This document shows, in pieces, positions 28,911-36,793 of a stretch of 64,000 bases of DNA. The notes under the pieces are model-generated. The model did not search any database and was not told where the DNA came from. It saw only the letters and a list, made by a program, of their open reading frames with translations. The position numbers and the translations under genes are program-made. Location of the stretch: assembly GCF_001669775.1 (NCBI RefSeq), contig NZ_LXWK01000015.1, positions 434,001 through 498,000 on the forward strand, read 5' to 3'. Source of the stretch: Rheinheimera sp. SA_1. Lineage in GTDB: Bacteria; Pseudomonadota; Gammaproteobacteria; Enterobacterales; Alteromonadaceae. The stretch's first letter is position 1; each line of letters begins with the position of its first letter.

Positions 28911-29312
28911 ATGCGTATTTTACACACCATGCTGCGCGTGACGCAGTTACAACGCTCCATCGACTTTTATACCCAGGTGCTGGGCATGAAGTTACTGCGT
29001 CAGTCAGATAATCCTGAATATAAGTACACCCTGGCCTTTGTTGGTTTTGGCGATGAGCGTGAAGGCGCGGTACTGGAGCTGACGTATAACTATGGCGTCG
29101 AGCAATATGAATTAGGCACGGCTTTTGGCCATATTGCACTGGAAGTGGATGATATCTATCAGGCTTGTGCCGACATTAAGACCCGTGGTGGCGTGGTCAG
29201 CCGCGAACCGGGACCGGTCAAAGGTGGCACCACCGAGATCGCCTTTGTGCGGGATCCGGATAATTACGCCATTGAACTGATTCAGAAAAAATCAAACTAT
29301 CAGGCGTTGTAA
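28911..29312 (+). CDS. gloA: Lactoylglutathione lyase (glyoxalase I)
   Basis: Metal-dependent isomerase that converts the methylglyoxal-glutathione adduct to S-lactoylglutathione. Start ATG 28911 has AGGA about 7 nt upstream and gives 133 residues, as in enteric GloA; the frame is open to 28797 through the nth relic. The four metal ligands are visible: His5 (MRILHTML), Glu in AVLELTYN, His in [10 protein letters not shown] and Glu in NYAIELI. Confidence 0.95.
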   Translation: MRILHTMLRVTQLQRSIDFYTQVLGMKLLRQSDNPEYKYTLAFVGFGDEREGAVLELTYNYGVEQYELGTAFGHIALEVDDIYQACADIKTRGGVVSREPGPVKGGTTEIAFVRDPDNYAIELIQKKSNYQAL

Positions 29313-29374
29313 CAACGTCTGAGCGTTGCTTAGTATGAAACTACCTGGCTATGTATGAAGTACTCGGACAGGTA

Positions 29375-31657
29375 TCACGGTACTTGCTGCAGCTGCTGCG
29401 TAATAACGTCTGCTGACTGCGGCCTGGCCAGATAATAGCCTTGCAAAAACTGACAACCGAGCCCGGTTAACGCCGCGGCTTGTTCCTGCGTTTCCACCCC
29501 TTCCGCCACCAGTTGTAGCTGCAAACTTTGTCCCATCGCGACAATAGCCCGCACTAAATCACGGCTGCGATCGTTGTCGCCCATCGCCTGTACAAAGGAG
29601 CGATCGATTTTTAAAGTCTGCAGCGGAAAACGGCTTAAATAACTAAGCGAGCTATAACCGGTACCAAAATCATCCAGCGAAATTTGCACGCCAATGACCG
29701 TGAGCATTTGCAAAACCGCGCTGACTTCGGCGCTGTCATCCAGCAACACCCGCTCGGTGATCTCCAGTTCCAGCTGGGCTGGTTGTAAGTGATACTGCTG
29801 CAGCAACTGCTCGACAACATCAGCAAAACCCGGCTGGTTCAACTGCAGCGCCGAAACATTCACACTCATCACTAACAACGACGGGTGATGTTGTTGCCAC
29901 AACGCCAGCTGCAGACAAGCCTGCTGCAACACCCAATGCCCCAGCTGCACGATATAACCACTTTCTTCGGCCACCGGAATAAACCGATCCGGGCCCACCA
30001 CCCCAAGACTTTGACTATTCCAGCGCAGCAAAGCTTCCATCTTGGTAAAGGTTGGGGTGCCGCTTTGATAAATCGGCTGATAAACCAAGGATAATTCCTG
30101 GCGCACAATCGCCTGTTTTAACTCAGTATCAATAAACAACAGTTGTCTGGAGCGTTCCAGCATCGGCTGGCGGAAACACACCCAGCGCTGCCGGCCTTGT
30201 TGTTTCGCCTCGTACATCGCGATATCGGCATGCTTGAGCAAGGTGTCGCTGTCGCAACCATCTGTTGTGGACTCGCAGCTACCGATGCTAATCGACAGCG
30301 GCAATACCAGCCCCTGTAACTGAAATGGTTGACTAAACAGCTGCAGTAATCTGCTGGTTATTTGTTGCAACAGGAAAGGAGGTGTGTCGGTTTCTGCCGG
30401 ATCTGCGGTTGGTATTGCAAATGACAGCGCCAACGCAAATTCATCACCTCCAAGGCGAGCCAATGATAAGTCCGCAAATTCCTGCTGCAGCCGCCTGGCA
30501 ACTTCCACCAGCAACTGATCACCAATCTGCGGGCCAAAGTTATCGTTGATCCGCTTAAAATGGTCCACATCAAATACCAACACCGCCACAGCCAGTTTCG
30601 GTAACAGCGAGTCAATGTGCTGACCAAAAGCGTTGCGGTTGAGCAAGCCGGTCAGCCGATCGGTTGCTGCAGCCTTTTGCAAAGCCGCCTGCTGCGCCTT
30701 ACGTTCACTGACGTCCAGCAATTGCACCAGACAAAACAGTTGCCCGCGCTCAACATAAGGAGAGCTAATCAGTTCGGCCTGCAAGGTCTGGCCATTGTGT
30801 AGCAACAGTTCCGCTTCATCGATATAAGGAGGTTTGGCATCAGCTGCTGCCAACCGTTGAAAGTATTGGTCCGCCATCGCTCTGGTGAGTCGTGGCAACA
30901 CTTCAGTGACATGTTTACCCTGCAATTGCTGGCGGGAGCTATAGCCCAACAATCTGGCACCGCGGGTATTGGCAGTTCGGATATATCCGGCTTTATCCCG
31001 GATCATAAAACCATGACTCAGGCTATCCAGCGTCGCGCGGTAACGCTGGCGGATTTGATCCAGCACCAGATAAAAAAATCCAAACAGACAGGCAATTTTG
31101 GCGGCGGCCGCCACCGCCAGTACCGAAGACAGATGCCATTGATATTCACTGGCCAGCGGCATCACCAGGGTCACCAGTGCGCGCGTTAGTAAAATAGCAC
31201 CGAGCCAACGGTACTCAGGCAACCGACGCCAAAACCAATAGCCACTGAGAGCGAATAATACCGCCATCACCCCATAATGCAGCAGTGCCATCGGAGACAA
31301 CAACGACTCAAAAGGATCGCCCCATTGCACAGTGGAACGCAGCACCAGCGCGGCAATCAGCAACACCCAGAGTTCACGCCGCCAGTGGGTTAAATCTGCG
31401 CCCAGCGCCCAACGGCTGCCAAACCAATAACCACACCAACCGCCTAACGCCAACAGCGTGACAATTTCATAACGCCAGGCATAACCCGGTAGCAACGGCT
31501 GTGGTAAATACCAGTATAAAACCATGAAGGTCAGACTGAGATGTCCAAGCCCCCAATACAGTGCATGAAAATCCCGCCGCTGCAGCCACCAAAGGAAAAT
31601 CAGCAACACACTCAGGAGTACATCCACTACAAAGGAAACCAGTGCCATATCCTGCAT
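29375..31657 (-). CDS. Membrane PAS-GGDEF-EAL cyclic-di-GMP enzyme
   Basis: A 760-residue signalling protein. About seven membrane segments (residues 1-200) form a MASE-like sensor, then a PAS domain (about 210-325), a GGDEF domain with intact LGGDEF (about 330-500), and an EAL domain with intact MEALLRW, DDFGTGYSS and LVAEGVET (about 505-755). Both catalytic signatures are conserved, so it may make or break c-di-GMP depending on the signal. It differs from the degenerate CsrD at 16251. It converges with gloA with a 62-nt gap. Confidence 0.92.
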   Translation of the reverse strand: MQDMALVSFVVDVLLSVLLIFLWWLQRRDFHALYWGLGHLSLTFMVLYWYLPQPLLPGYAWRYEIVTLLALGGWCGYWFGSRWALGADLTHWRRELWVLLIAALVLRSTVQWGDPFESLLSPMALLHYGVMAVLFALSGYWFWRRLPEYRWLGAILLTRALVTLVMPLASEYQWHLSSVLAVAAAAKIACLFGFFYLVLDQIRQRYRATLDSLSHGFMIRDKAGYIRTANTRGARLLGYSSRQQLQGKHVTEVLPRLTRAMADQYFQRLAAADAKPPYIDEAELLLHNGQTLQAELISSPYVERGQLFCLVQLLDVSERKAQQAALQKAAATDRLTGLLNRNAFGQHIDSLLPKLAVAVLVFDVDHFKRINDNFGPQIGDQLLVEVARRLQQEFADLSLARLGGDEFALALSFAIPTADPAETDTPPFLLQQITSRLLQLFSQPFQLQGLVLPLSISIGSCESTTDGCDSDTLLKHADIAMYEAKQQGRQRWVCFRQPMLERSRQLLFIDTELKQAIVRQELSLVYQPIYQSGTPTFTKMEALLRWNSQSLGVVGPDRFIPVAEESGYIVQLGHWVLQQACLQLALWQQHHPSLLVMSVNVSALQLNQPGFADVVEQLLQQYHLQPAQLELEITERVLLDDSAEVSAVLQMLTVIGVQISLDDFGTGYSSLSYLSRFPLQTLKIDRSFVQAMGDNDRSRDLVRAIVAMGQSLQLQLVAEGVETQEQAAALTGLGCQFLQGYYLARPQSADVITQQLQQVP

Positions 31658-31877
31658 TAAAGGCTCCGGGAATAACTTTGGGAAAAAGCATGCGACAGCA
31701 ATGCCACAACAAGTTCGATGATAATAAACTGATATTCAAACTAAAACTGTATGGCAGCAAGTATTTAAGCTGGAAAAACAAAAATAAATAATGATGAAAG
31801 CAACGATAGTCTAGATCTGTTGAAATTAGAGTCGACAGCGGCAGGAAGCCAAATAGTCGTTTTAATTGGTGACCTGC

Positions 31878-31985
31878 GGCGGACTACCTTCGGTGAGTCC
31901 GCCCTACGCTCTGGATACGCTTAACATATTGTTATTAAAATAGAAAACCGTAGGGCGTACTCACGGCGTTAGCGGTAGTACGCCG
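31878..31985. repeat. Pair of inverted REP-like hairpins (REPIN-like)
   Basis: Unit 1 (31878-31908) folds as GGCGGACT...AGTCCGCC and ends CCTACG. Unit 2 (31949-31985) begins CGTAGGGCGTACTC and folds as GGCGTACT...AGTACGCC. The two are imperfect inverted copies about 40 nt apart, in the 338-nt gap before the aspartoacylase stop. The rest of that gap (31658-31877) shows no gene. Confidence 0.7.
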
Positions 31986-31995
31986 AACAGGCCAA

Positions 31996-32919
31996 CTACA
32001 CCTCCGGATAAACCTCTATCCAGACTTTTTCATTCAGCGACATCGCCAGATTATTATCGTAATAAGCAGCTTCGTTGATAAAGGTCGGATAAACCACCTC
32101 ATTGCCGTCATAAGCAACTTCTTCGCCGCTAAAAAGCGTAAAGAGCGGTTGCCCAGGCTGGATCGGCTGATAATCGCGGTCCTGGATATTTTTATGCACC
32201 ATGCCAAGTCGTTCGCCATTGGCGGTTACTGGCAACTTCAGACTATGCAGATATCGAAAGGCCTCTACCCGCGCTGGTAATTGTGGCAGAGTACCCAGAT
32301 TGTAATGCTCGATAAAATCCAGAATATGCTGGGTCATCTCATGCATTTGTTCCAGCACGTCCTGACGTATCACCGACTGCGGCTGGGGTCCGACTTCGAC
32401 AATCACCCCGAAAGTACCGACAGTACAGAGCAGTGCATGATCTTCAGCTTTGAAATGGTCTTCATCCCGTGAAATCACCGCTTCCGGCATTTTCAGCGCA
32501 ATATAACCGGCCAGCAAATTATAAATGGCACCGGGCTGGGTCAGAATTAAACAGGCTCCCATATTGCTGGTGGTGTTATGTAAATCAATGAGAAAATCTG
32601 TTTTGGCGGCGCCTTTTGGGCCCAACTCGGCATTAATGACCTTGGCACGGCTTTGTTCATAATTAGCAAGTGCGGGATTGGCTAAATCAACGGTTTTGAA
32701 CTGCCGGTTTAAATCGCTGTCGAGGTATCGTTTATTGGCCTGATGCGCCATCGGATTGGCCAACAGAGTGCGGCAACTGAAACTGGATCTTGTTTTCAGT
32801 TCTGGTGCTGCACGGTAACGTTTTTCAAGATAAATACCTGAGAATTCATTGCCATGAGTGCCGCCAACAATAGCGACAGTGCGGATAGGTTTGGTTGCAG
32901 CGATGGCTGAAAAATCTGA
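31996..32919 (-). CDS. Aspartoacylase/succinylglutamate desuccinylase family hydrolase
   Basis: Zinc hydrolase likely to deacylate an N-acyl amino acid. The zinc motif is GGTHGNEFSG. DSDLNRQF, DFLIDLHNTTSNMG (second His ligand) and VIVEVGPQP (catalytic Glu) are aspartoacylase signatures. From ATG 32919, which has CGGAGC upstream, the product is 307 residues, close to animal aspartoacylase; the frame is open to 32994. Gene neighbours give no pathway. AspA-like and AstE-like functions cannot be separated with certainty, though the motif spacing looks AspA-like. Confidence 0.82.
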   Translation of the reverse strand, partial: SDFSAIAATKPIRTVAIVGGTHGNEFSGIYLEKRYRAAPELKTRSSFSCRTLLANPMAHQANKRYLDSDLNRQFKTVDLANPALANYEQSRAKVINAELGPKGAAKTDFLIDLHNTTSNMGACLILTQPGAIYNLLAGYIALKMPEAVISRDEDHFKAEDHALLCTVGTFGVIVEVGPQPQSVIRQDVLEQMHEMTQHILDFIEHYNLGTLPQLPARVEAFRYLHSLKLPVTANGERLGMVHKNIQDRDYQPIQPGQPLFTLFSGEEVAYDGNEVVYPTFINEAAYYDNNLAMSLNEKVWIEVYPEV

Positions 32920-33090
32920 CATGAAAAGCTCCGGCATGTTGGCGAAACATTGGGTGATGCCGGGGAGTATGTTGGCATCAACAAAGACGGCCATTATGCC
33001 CTAGCTATCGTTGCTTTTGAATGGAAATAAGATATTCATGCAGATAATGTGGATATAAATAAGAATTTTGCGTTAAACACCCAAACGACA

Positions 33091-33303
33091 TCAAGCCGCT
33101 GGACGTTGTTCCAGCACGTTGCAAGGGATGCGCATTTGCTCAGTCAGACTGCGGTTTAACAGATCTTGCGCTGCTGAAGTACATTTGCCACATTGACTGC
33201 CAACACCTAAGCATTGTTTTAGCTCACGCATCGAACAAGCACCTTCTGCCACGTGTTGGCGGATCGCTTTGTCGGTCACAGCTTTACAAACACAAATGTA
33301 CAT
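33091..33303 (-). CDS. bfd: Bacterioferritin-associated ferredoxin
   Basis: A 70-residue [2Fe-2S] protein that helps release iron from bacterioferritin. The four Cys ligands are in CVCKAVTD (residues 4 and 6) and QCGKC (38 and 41). A bacterioferritin gene is not adjacent. A Fur-box-like sequence lies 39 nt upstream, as expected for an iron-starvation gene. Confidence 0.9.
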   Translation of the reverse strand: MYICVCKAVTDKAIRQHVAEGACSMRELKQCLGVGSQCGKCTSAAQDLLNRSLTEQMRIPCNVLEQRPAA

Positions 33304-33341
33304 AACAGCCTACTCCTGAAAATCGCCGTCATCTTAATCTA

Positions 33342-33360
33342 ATTAAGAACAATTATCAAT
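33342..33360 (-). promoter_or_regulatory. Candidate Fur box upstream of bfd
   Basis: On the minus strand ATTGATAATTGTTCTTAAT, a partial match to the 19-bp Fur consensus GATAATGATAATCATTATC. Confidence 0.45.
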
Positions 33361-33400
33361 ACTGTCGTACAAAATTGCTGCAAGTGGCTGACCGGCCAAT

Positions 33401-33436
33401 AAAAAAGCGAAACAGTTGTTACTATTTCGCTTTTTT
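33401..33436 (-). terminator. Rho-independent terminator after the DUF2750 gene
   Basis: Perfect 12-bp arms AAAAAAGCGAAA / TTTCGCTTTTTT with a 12-nt loop. It would work in both directions, but only the minus-strand gene ending at 33491 points into it. Confidence 0.85.
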
Positions 33437-33490
33437 GTCGCTTCTGCTGTTGTTGTCACCCGCCACTTCAAGTGGCCAGCTATCTACAGC

Positions 33491-33889
33491 TTAGTGGCTG
33501 CTATCTTCTTCCATCGCTTCAAGCAGGGTTTCCTGCAGTTCGACCGGAGAAATCACGATACCTGGTTCATCCGCATGCGGGAATACCGCGATGGACAGCT
33601 CATCGCCGTCTAAACCAGAGGTCCACTTGTCGAGCCAGGTGCTGATATCAACGGCCTGCGCTGAACAATTTGCCCAATCGCCTTCAATCCACAGCTGCGC
33701 CACTTCGGCATGTGGCCACACCGGAATACAACGCTCGTCTTCGGCAGTAACCAGGACAAAACCTTCTTCATCGGTCAGGATCCAGATTTTTTCCAAATCA
33801 GCTACTGCGGTAATAAAATAATCGTAACGCTGTTCAGCGTCCAATTGGGTCACTTTTTTCAGTTCGTCCGCAGACAATGTGTATTCCAT
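33491..33889 (-). CDS. DUF2750 family protein
   Basis: A small acidic cytosolic protein of 132 residues. I place the start at ATG 33889 (MEYTLSADE), with AAAGG upstream. The frame is open to 33973, but the extra 28 residues come from the repeat element listed next. Features: YDYFITAVADLEKIWILTDEEGFV, a buried-looking IPVWPH loop, and an acidic C terminus. No catalytic motif is evident and no function is known to me. Confidence 0.75.
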   Translation of the reverse strand: MEYTLSADELKKVTQLDAEQRYDYFITAVADLEKIWILTDEEGFVLVTAEDERCIPVWPHAEVAQLWIEGDWANCSAQAVDISTWLDKWTSGLDGDELSIAVFPHADEPGIVISPVELQETLLEAMEEDSSH

Positions 33890-33913
33890 AATTTTACCTT
33901 TCACTTGGTTATT

Positions 33914-34043
33914 GGTATACCCGTCATCCTTGAAGATGCGGGGTTGTTGCCATCTCTCGTCCGCCCTGGTCACATAGACAGCTATGCTCCCAGGGACGCA
34001 CTCATTCGGCGCCTACCCGCATCTTCAATGATTTTGGGTATAG
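33914..34043. repeat. ERIC-like intergenic element with terminal inverted repeats
   Basis: A roughly 130-bp element between two minus-strand genes. Left end GTATACCCGTCATCCTTGAA continues GATGCGGGG; the right end, read on the other strand, is TATACCCAAAATCATTGAA plus GATGCGGG. The termini therefore form an imperfect inverted repeat of about 27 bp. An internal repeat (CCTGG...CCAGG, near 33965-33993) would let the transcript fold. A partial copy lies at 10551-10595. There is no coding content. Confidence 0.75.
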
Positions 34044-34095
34044 ATACCCGCTATGATGACCCAAACTCGGACTTTCGCCTAGTTTTTTGTCGATG

Positions 34096-34986
34096 TCAGC
34101 GCGGCTTTAACCGCACTGGCACCTGGCTATAACAAATATCCAGCGCACCGTTCCCTTTGTGTTTAAAGAAGTCATTGCCGCGCGTCCGACGCTGCGCCAA
34201 AGCGTCGATAAAAGCCGGGCTGCTGGTGTCCTGCCATTGCAAAGCTAAACGAGCGCTTTCGGGTAAATCACTGCCCAGCGTGGCGCTGATAATCTTACTA
34301 CGCGCCTTCGGATCAGTGATAATCCCGCCGGACTGTGCCGGAGCATACTTGACGCCGTTTAACAGCTCAGCGCCCCACACGACTTTGGCAAATACCGACA
34401 TATTCTGATCCAAATGCCGCGGTGCCTGACCACGCATCAAGGCAAAATCGGTGGTGCCACTATCGGCATTGGTGTCGCGCGCCATATTGACGGTCAATGG
34501 GCAACTCAGCAGCCATTCCTGTCCATTGTCCCTTCCCACCGCAAACCCCTGATTAAAACCCGTTTCAGCGGCAAACATTTCAGGTTTTTGCACTAAGGTA
34601 TAGCGATCGGCGGCTTTCACCGGCCAGCTGAATTCAGCTTTGACCCCAGGCCAGTTTTGGTTGGTCAGTGTTGGATGTTTTTCATCTTCCGGCAAACCGG
34701 CTTGCAACACAAATTGATCAATCACCCGGTAAAACGTGAGTCCCTGATAAAAACCAGCCCGAACTAATTGCCGGAACCGTTCAGTGTGGCGTGGTGCAAA
34801 TTGGTCAGCCAGTTTGAACACCACAATGCCATGCTCTAATTGCAGATAAACCAGTTCCGATTGGGGTATATCCAGCCAGATTTCCTTTGCTGCGACTTCT
34901 GCGGCATTCGCCTGCGCCATCATACAAAAGCTGGTCATCAAACTAACACCAGCTAGCAACCTGCTCACTTTACCAATTAACTTCAT
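34096..34986 (-). CDS. Periplasmic cyclophilin-type peptidyl-prolyl isomerase
   Basis: A 296-residue exported protein with a signal peptide ending near ANAA. The cyclophilin core includes HTERFRQLVRAGFYQGLTFY and the active-site-type motif FYRVIDQFVLQAG. FAKVVWGAELL matches the later conserved strand. Compared with short bacterial PpiA (~190 residues) it has an insert after the first motif and a ~60-residue C-terminal extension. A folding role in the periplasm is likely. Confidence 0.85.
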   Translation of the reverse strand: MKLIGKVSRLLAGVSLMTSFCMMAQANAAEVAAKEIWLDIPQSELVYLQLEHGIVVFKLADQFAPRHTERFRQLVRAGFYQGLTFYRVIDQFVLQAGLPEDEKHPTLTNQNWPGVKAEFSWPVKAADRYTLVQKPEMFAAETGFNQGFAVGRDNGQEWLLSCPLTVNMARDTNADSGTTDFALMRGQAPRHLDQNMSVFAKVVWGAELLNGVKYAPAQSGGIITDPKARSKIISATLGSDLPESARLALQWQDTSSPAFIDALAQRRTRGNDFFKHKGNGALDICYSQVPVRLKPR

Positions 34987-35034
34987 CCGTTAATTCCTTG
35001 TTCGCTAAGACTTCATTGAAATACGTAACACACA

Positions 35035-35490
35035 TCAACCGGCTGGCAAAGGCAACAACTGATCGGCAGCCAGCAACAACACCGCATAACGGCCGCCTTT
35101 GGCGACAAATACCATCAGCACAAACAACGGCAAGCGCATCCGCATCACCCCAGCGACGATGGTCAGTGGATCACCAACGATCGGTAAAGAGCTCAGTAGC
35201 AAGGCTGGCGTGCCAAACCGGCCAAACCATTGTTGTGCGCGCGCCATTTGCGGCGCTTTGACCGGAAACCATGACCGGTCCGAAAAGCGTAGCGCCTGTG
35301 ATCCTAACCACCAATTAACACATGATCCCAACACATTACCAAAAGTGGCCACTCCCCATAATAAAACAGGGGTAAAACCATGCCACCACATGCCCGCCAT
35401 CACCACTTCTGAACTACCTGGCAACAAAGTCGCCGAGGTAAATGCGCTGACCAGTAGTAACAGCCAGGGCCATATAAACCAATCAGTCAC
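35035..35490 (-). CDS. yqaA: YqaA-family small membrane protein (DedA/VTT-like)
   Basis: A 151-residue membrane protein with about four hydrophobic segments. It resembles YqaA-type SNARE-associated/VTT proteins: SAFTSATLLPGSSEVV at the N terminus, NVLGSCVNWWLG, and the RxQQWFGRFG / LPIVGDPLTIVAG pair. The family is related to DedA lipid-handling proteins. It is 3 nt from the MAPEG-like gene upstream, so probably cotranscribed. Confidence 0.78.
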   Translation of the reverse strand: MTDWFIWPWLLLLVSAFTSATLLPGSSEVVMAGMWWHGFTPVLLWGVATFGNVLGSCVNWWLGSQALRFSDRSWFPVKAPQMARAQQWFGRFGTPALLLSSLPIVGDPLTIVAGVMRMRLPLFVLMVFVAKGGRYAVLLLAADQLLPLPAG

Positions 35491-35493
35491 CCG

Positions 35494-35910
35494 CTACACC
35501 AATAACATTAATATAAAACGGACCCAGAATGCCCATAACACCACACAGCTGATTAAAAACAGATTAAACCGCCTTCTGACATGGTTGGAGGTAATATGCA
35601 CGATGCTGTGTAACAAGCGCAGAGCCATATAGAGCGCACCTAGCAGCACAAACACCAGATCGGCCAGTTGAAAGTGCAGGACAAACAACACGCCGAACAT
35701 AAACAACATCGGCATCTGGAACTGATTGTCGAAATTGCGGCTGGCGGTGATCACCCCTTCATTGGCGCCAGCCAAATCCATGGTGCGAAAGGCGCCCAGA
35801 CTGATTTCTTTATTTCTGGCAGCGCTGAAACGCCGCCGCCCCATAATCACCATAATGACGCTGATTAACAGCACCTCGGCCACCACAGTTAACACTAAAA
35901 GTTTATCCAC
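35494..35910 (-). CDS. MAPEG-family membrane protein
   Basis: A 138-residue, four-helix membrane protein resembling MAPEG (membrane-associated eicosanoid/glutathione metabolism) proteins: RNFDNQFQMPMLF in the second segment and ALYMALRLLHSIVH in the third. I use GTG 35910, which has AAGGAG 8 nt upstream; the open frame to 36015 has no better site. The enzymatic role in bacteria is unknown. Confidence 0.75.
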   Translation of the reverse strand: MDKLLVLTVVAEVLLISVIMVIMGRRRFSAARNKEISLGAFRTMDLAGANEGVITASRNFDNQFQMPMLFMFGVLFVLHFQLADLVFVLLGALYMALRLLHSIVHITSNHVRRRFNLFLISCVVLWAFWVRFILMLLV

Positions 35911-36075
35911 AATCTGCTCTCCTTCTGTTTGTGATCTCAGAGTAATGCATTCAGCCCGTTGACTCCACTGCAAAATTTGTCTGTTTGGTGGCCTGGTGAA
36001 AGCCGCTGACAACACTTCTGTATTGGCAGAGCAACCGGTTATACTGTGGTCTTTTCCAGCAAGTACGGGCTCACC

Positions 36076-36666
36076 ATGGCACAGTTGTATTTTTATTATT
36101 CGGCGATGAATGCCGGCAAATCCACAGCCTTATTACAAAGTGCATATAACTATCAGGAACGTGGCATGAATGCGGCTATTTTTACCGCCGCGCTGGACGA
36201 CAGGTACGGTATTGGCAAAGTCAGTTCACGGATTGGTCTGGCGATGGATGCGCTGTTATTTGACGCCGAGTTGAATTTCCTGACGCAATGTCAGAACTTA
36301 AAACAACAAGGACGGCTCGATTGTGTGCTGATTGATGAAGCACAGTTCTTATCAAAGGCACAAGTTCGGCAGTTAACCGATGTGGTTGATAGCTTACATG
36401 TACCGGTGCTGGCGTTTGGCTTACGGACCGATTTTCTCGGAGAAACCTTTGCCGGCAGTCAGGCGCTGTTGGCCTGGGCCGATAAACTGATTGAACTCAA
36501 AACCATTTGTCATTGCGGCCGCAAAGCGAATTTTGTGGTACGACTGGATCAAGATGGACAAGCTTCAACAGCGGGTTCGCAGGTACAAATTGGCGGCAAT
36601 GACAAATACGTTTCCATGTGTCGCAACCACTTTAAACAGCTGGTGTGGCAACCTTCGGAAAGTTAA
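36076..36666 (+). CDS. tdk: Thymidine kinase
   Basis: Phosphorylates thymidine for salvage. Start ATG 36076 gives [17 protein letters not shown], the usual N terminus with the P-loop. LIDEAQF is the Walker B region, [10 protein letters not shown] forms the thymidine site, and the zinc Cys are in CHCG with a later C-x2-H. At 196 residues it is near the enteric length. It is divergent from the MAPEG-like gene and converges with the WbpM-type gene. Confidence 0.95.
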   Translation: MAQLYFYYSAMNAGKSTALLQSAYNYQERGMNAAIFTAALDDRYGIGKVSSRIGLAMDALLFDAELNFLTQCQNLKQQGRLDCVLIDEAQFLSKAQVRQLTDVVDSLHVPVLAFGLRTDFLGETFAGSQALLAWADKLIELKTICHCGRKANFVVRLDQDGQASTAGSQVQIGGNDKYVSMCRNHFKQLVWQPSES

Positions 36667-36736
36667 TTTAGTTGCAGTAGGTTGTTATGGCATGAGGAAA
36701 GCTGGTGCACGGATACACCGCTGTTATACAAAGCAA

Positions 36737-36769
36737 ATCGCCACAGCCTTTAAACAAAGCTGTAGCGAT
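36737..36769. terminator. Stem-loop between convergent tdk and WbpM-type genes
   Basis: ATCGCCACAGCCTTT and AAAGCTGTAGCGAT pair with one bulge and one wobble position around a 4-nt loop. No T-run on either side, so terminator activity is only plausible. Confidence 0.4.
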
Positions 36770-36793
36770 CCTGACATCAGTTCATTAAGTCTT

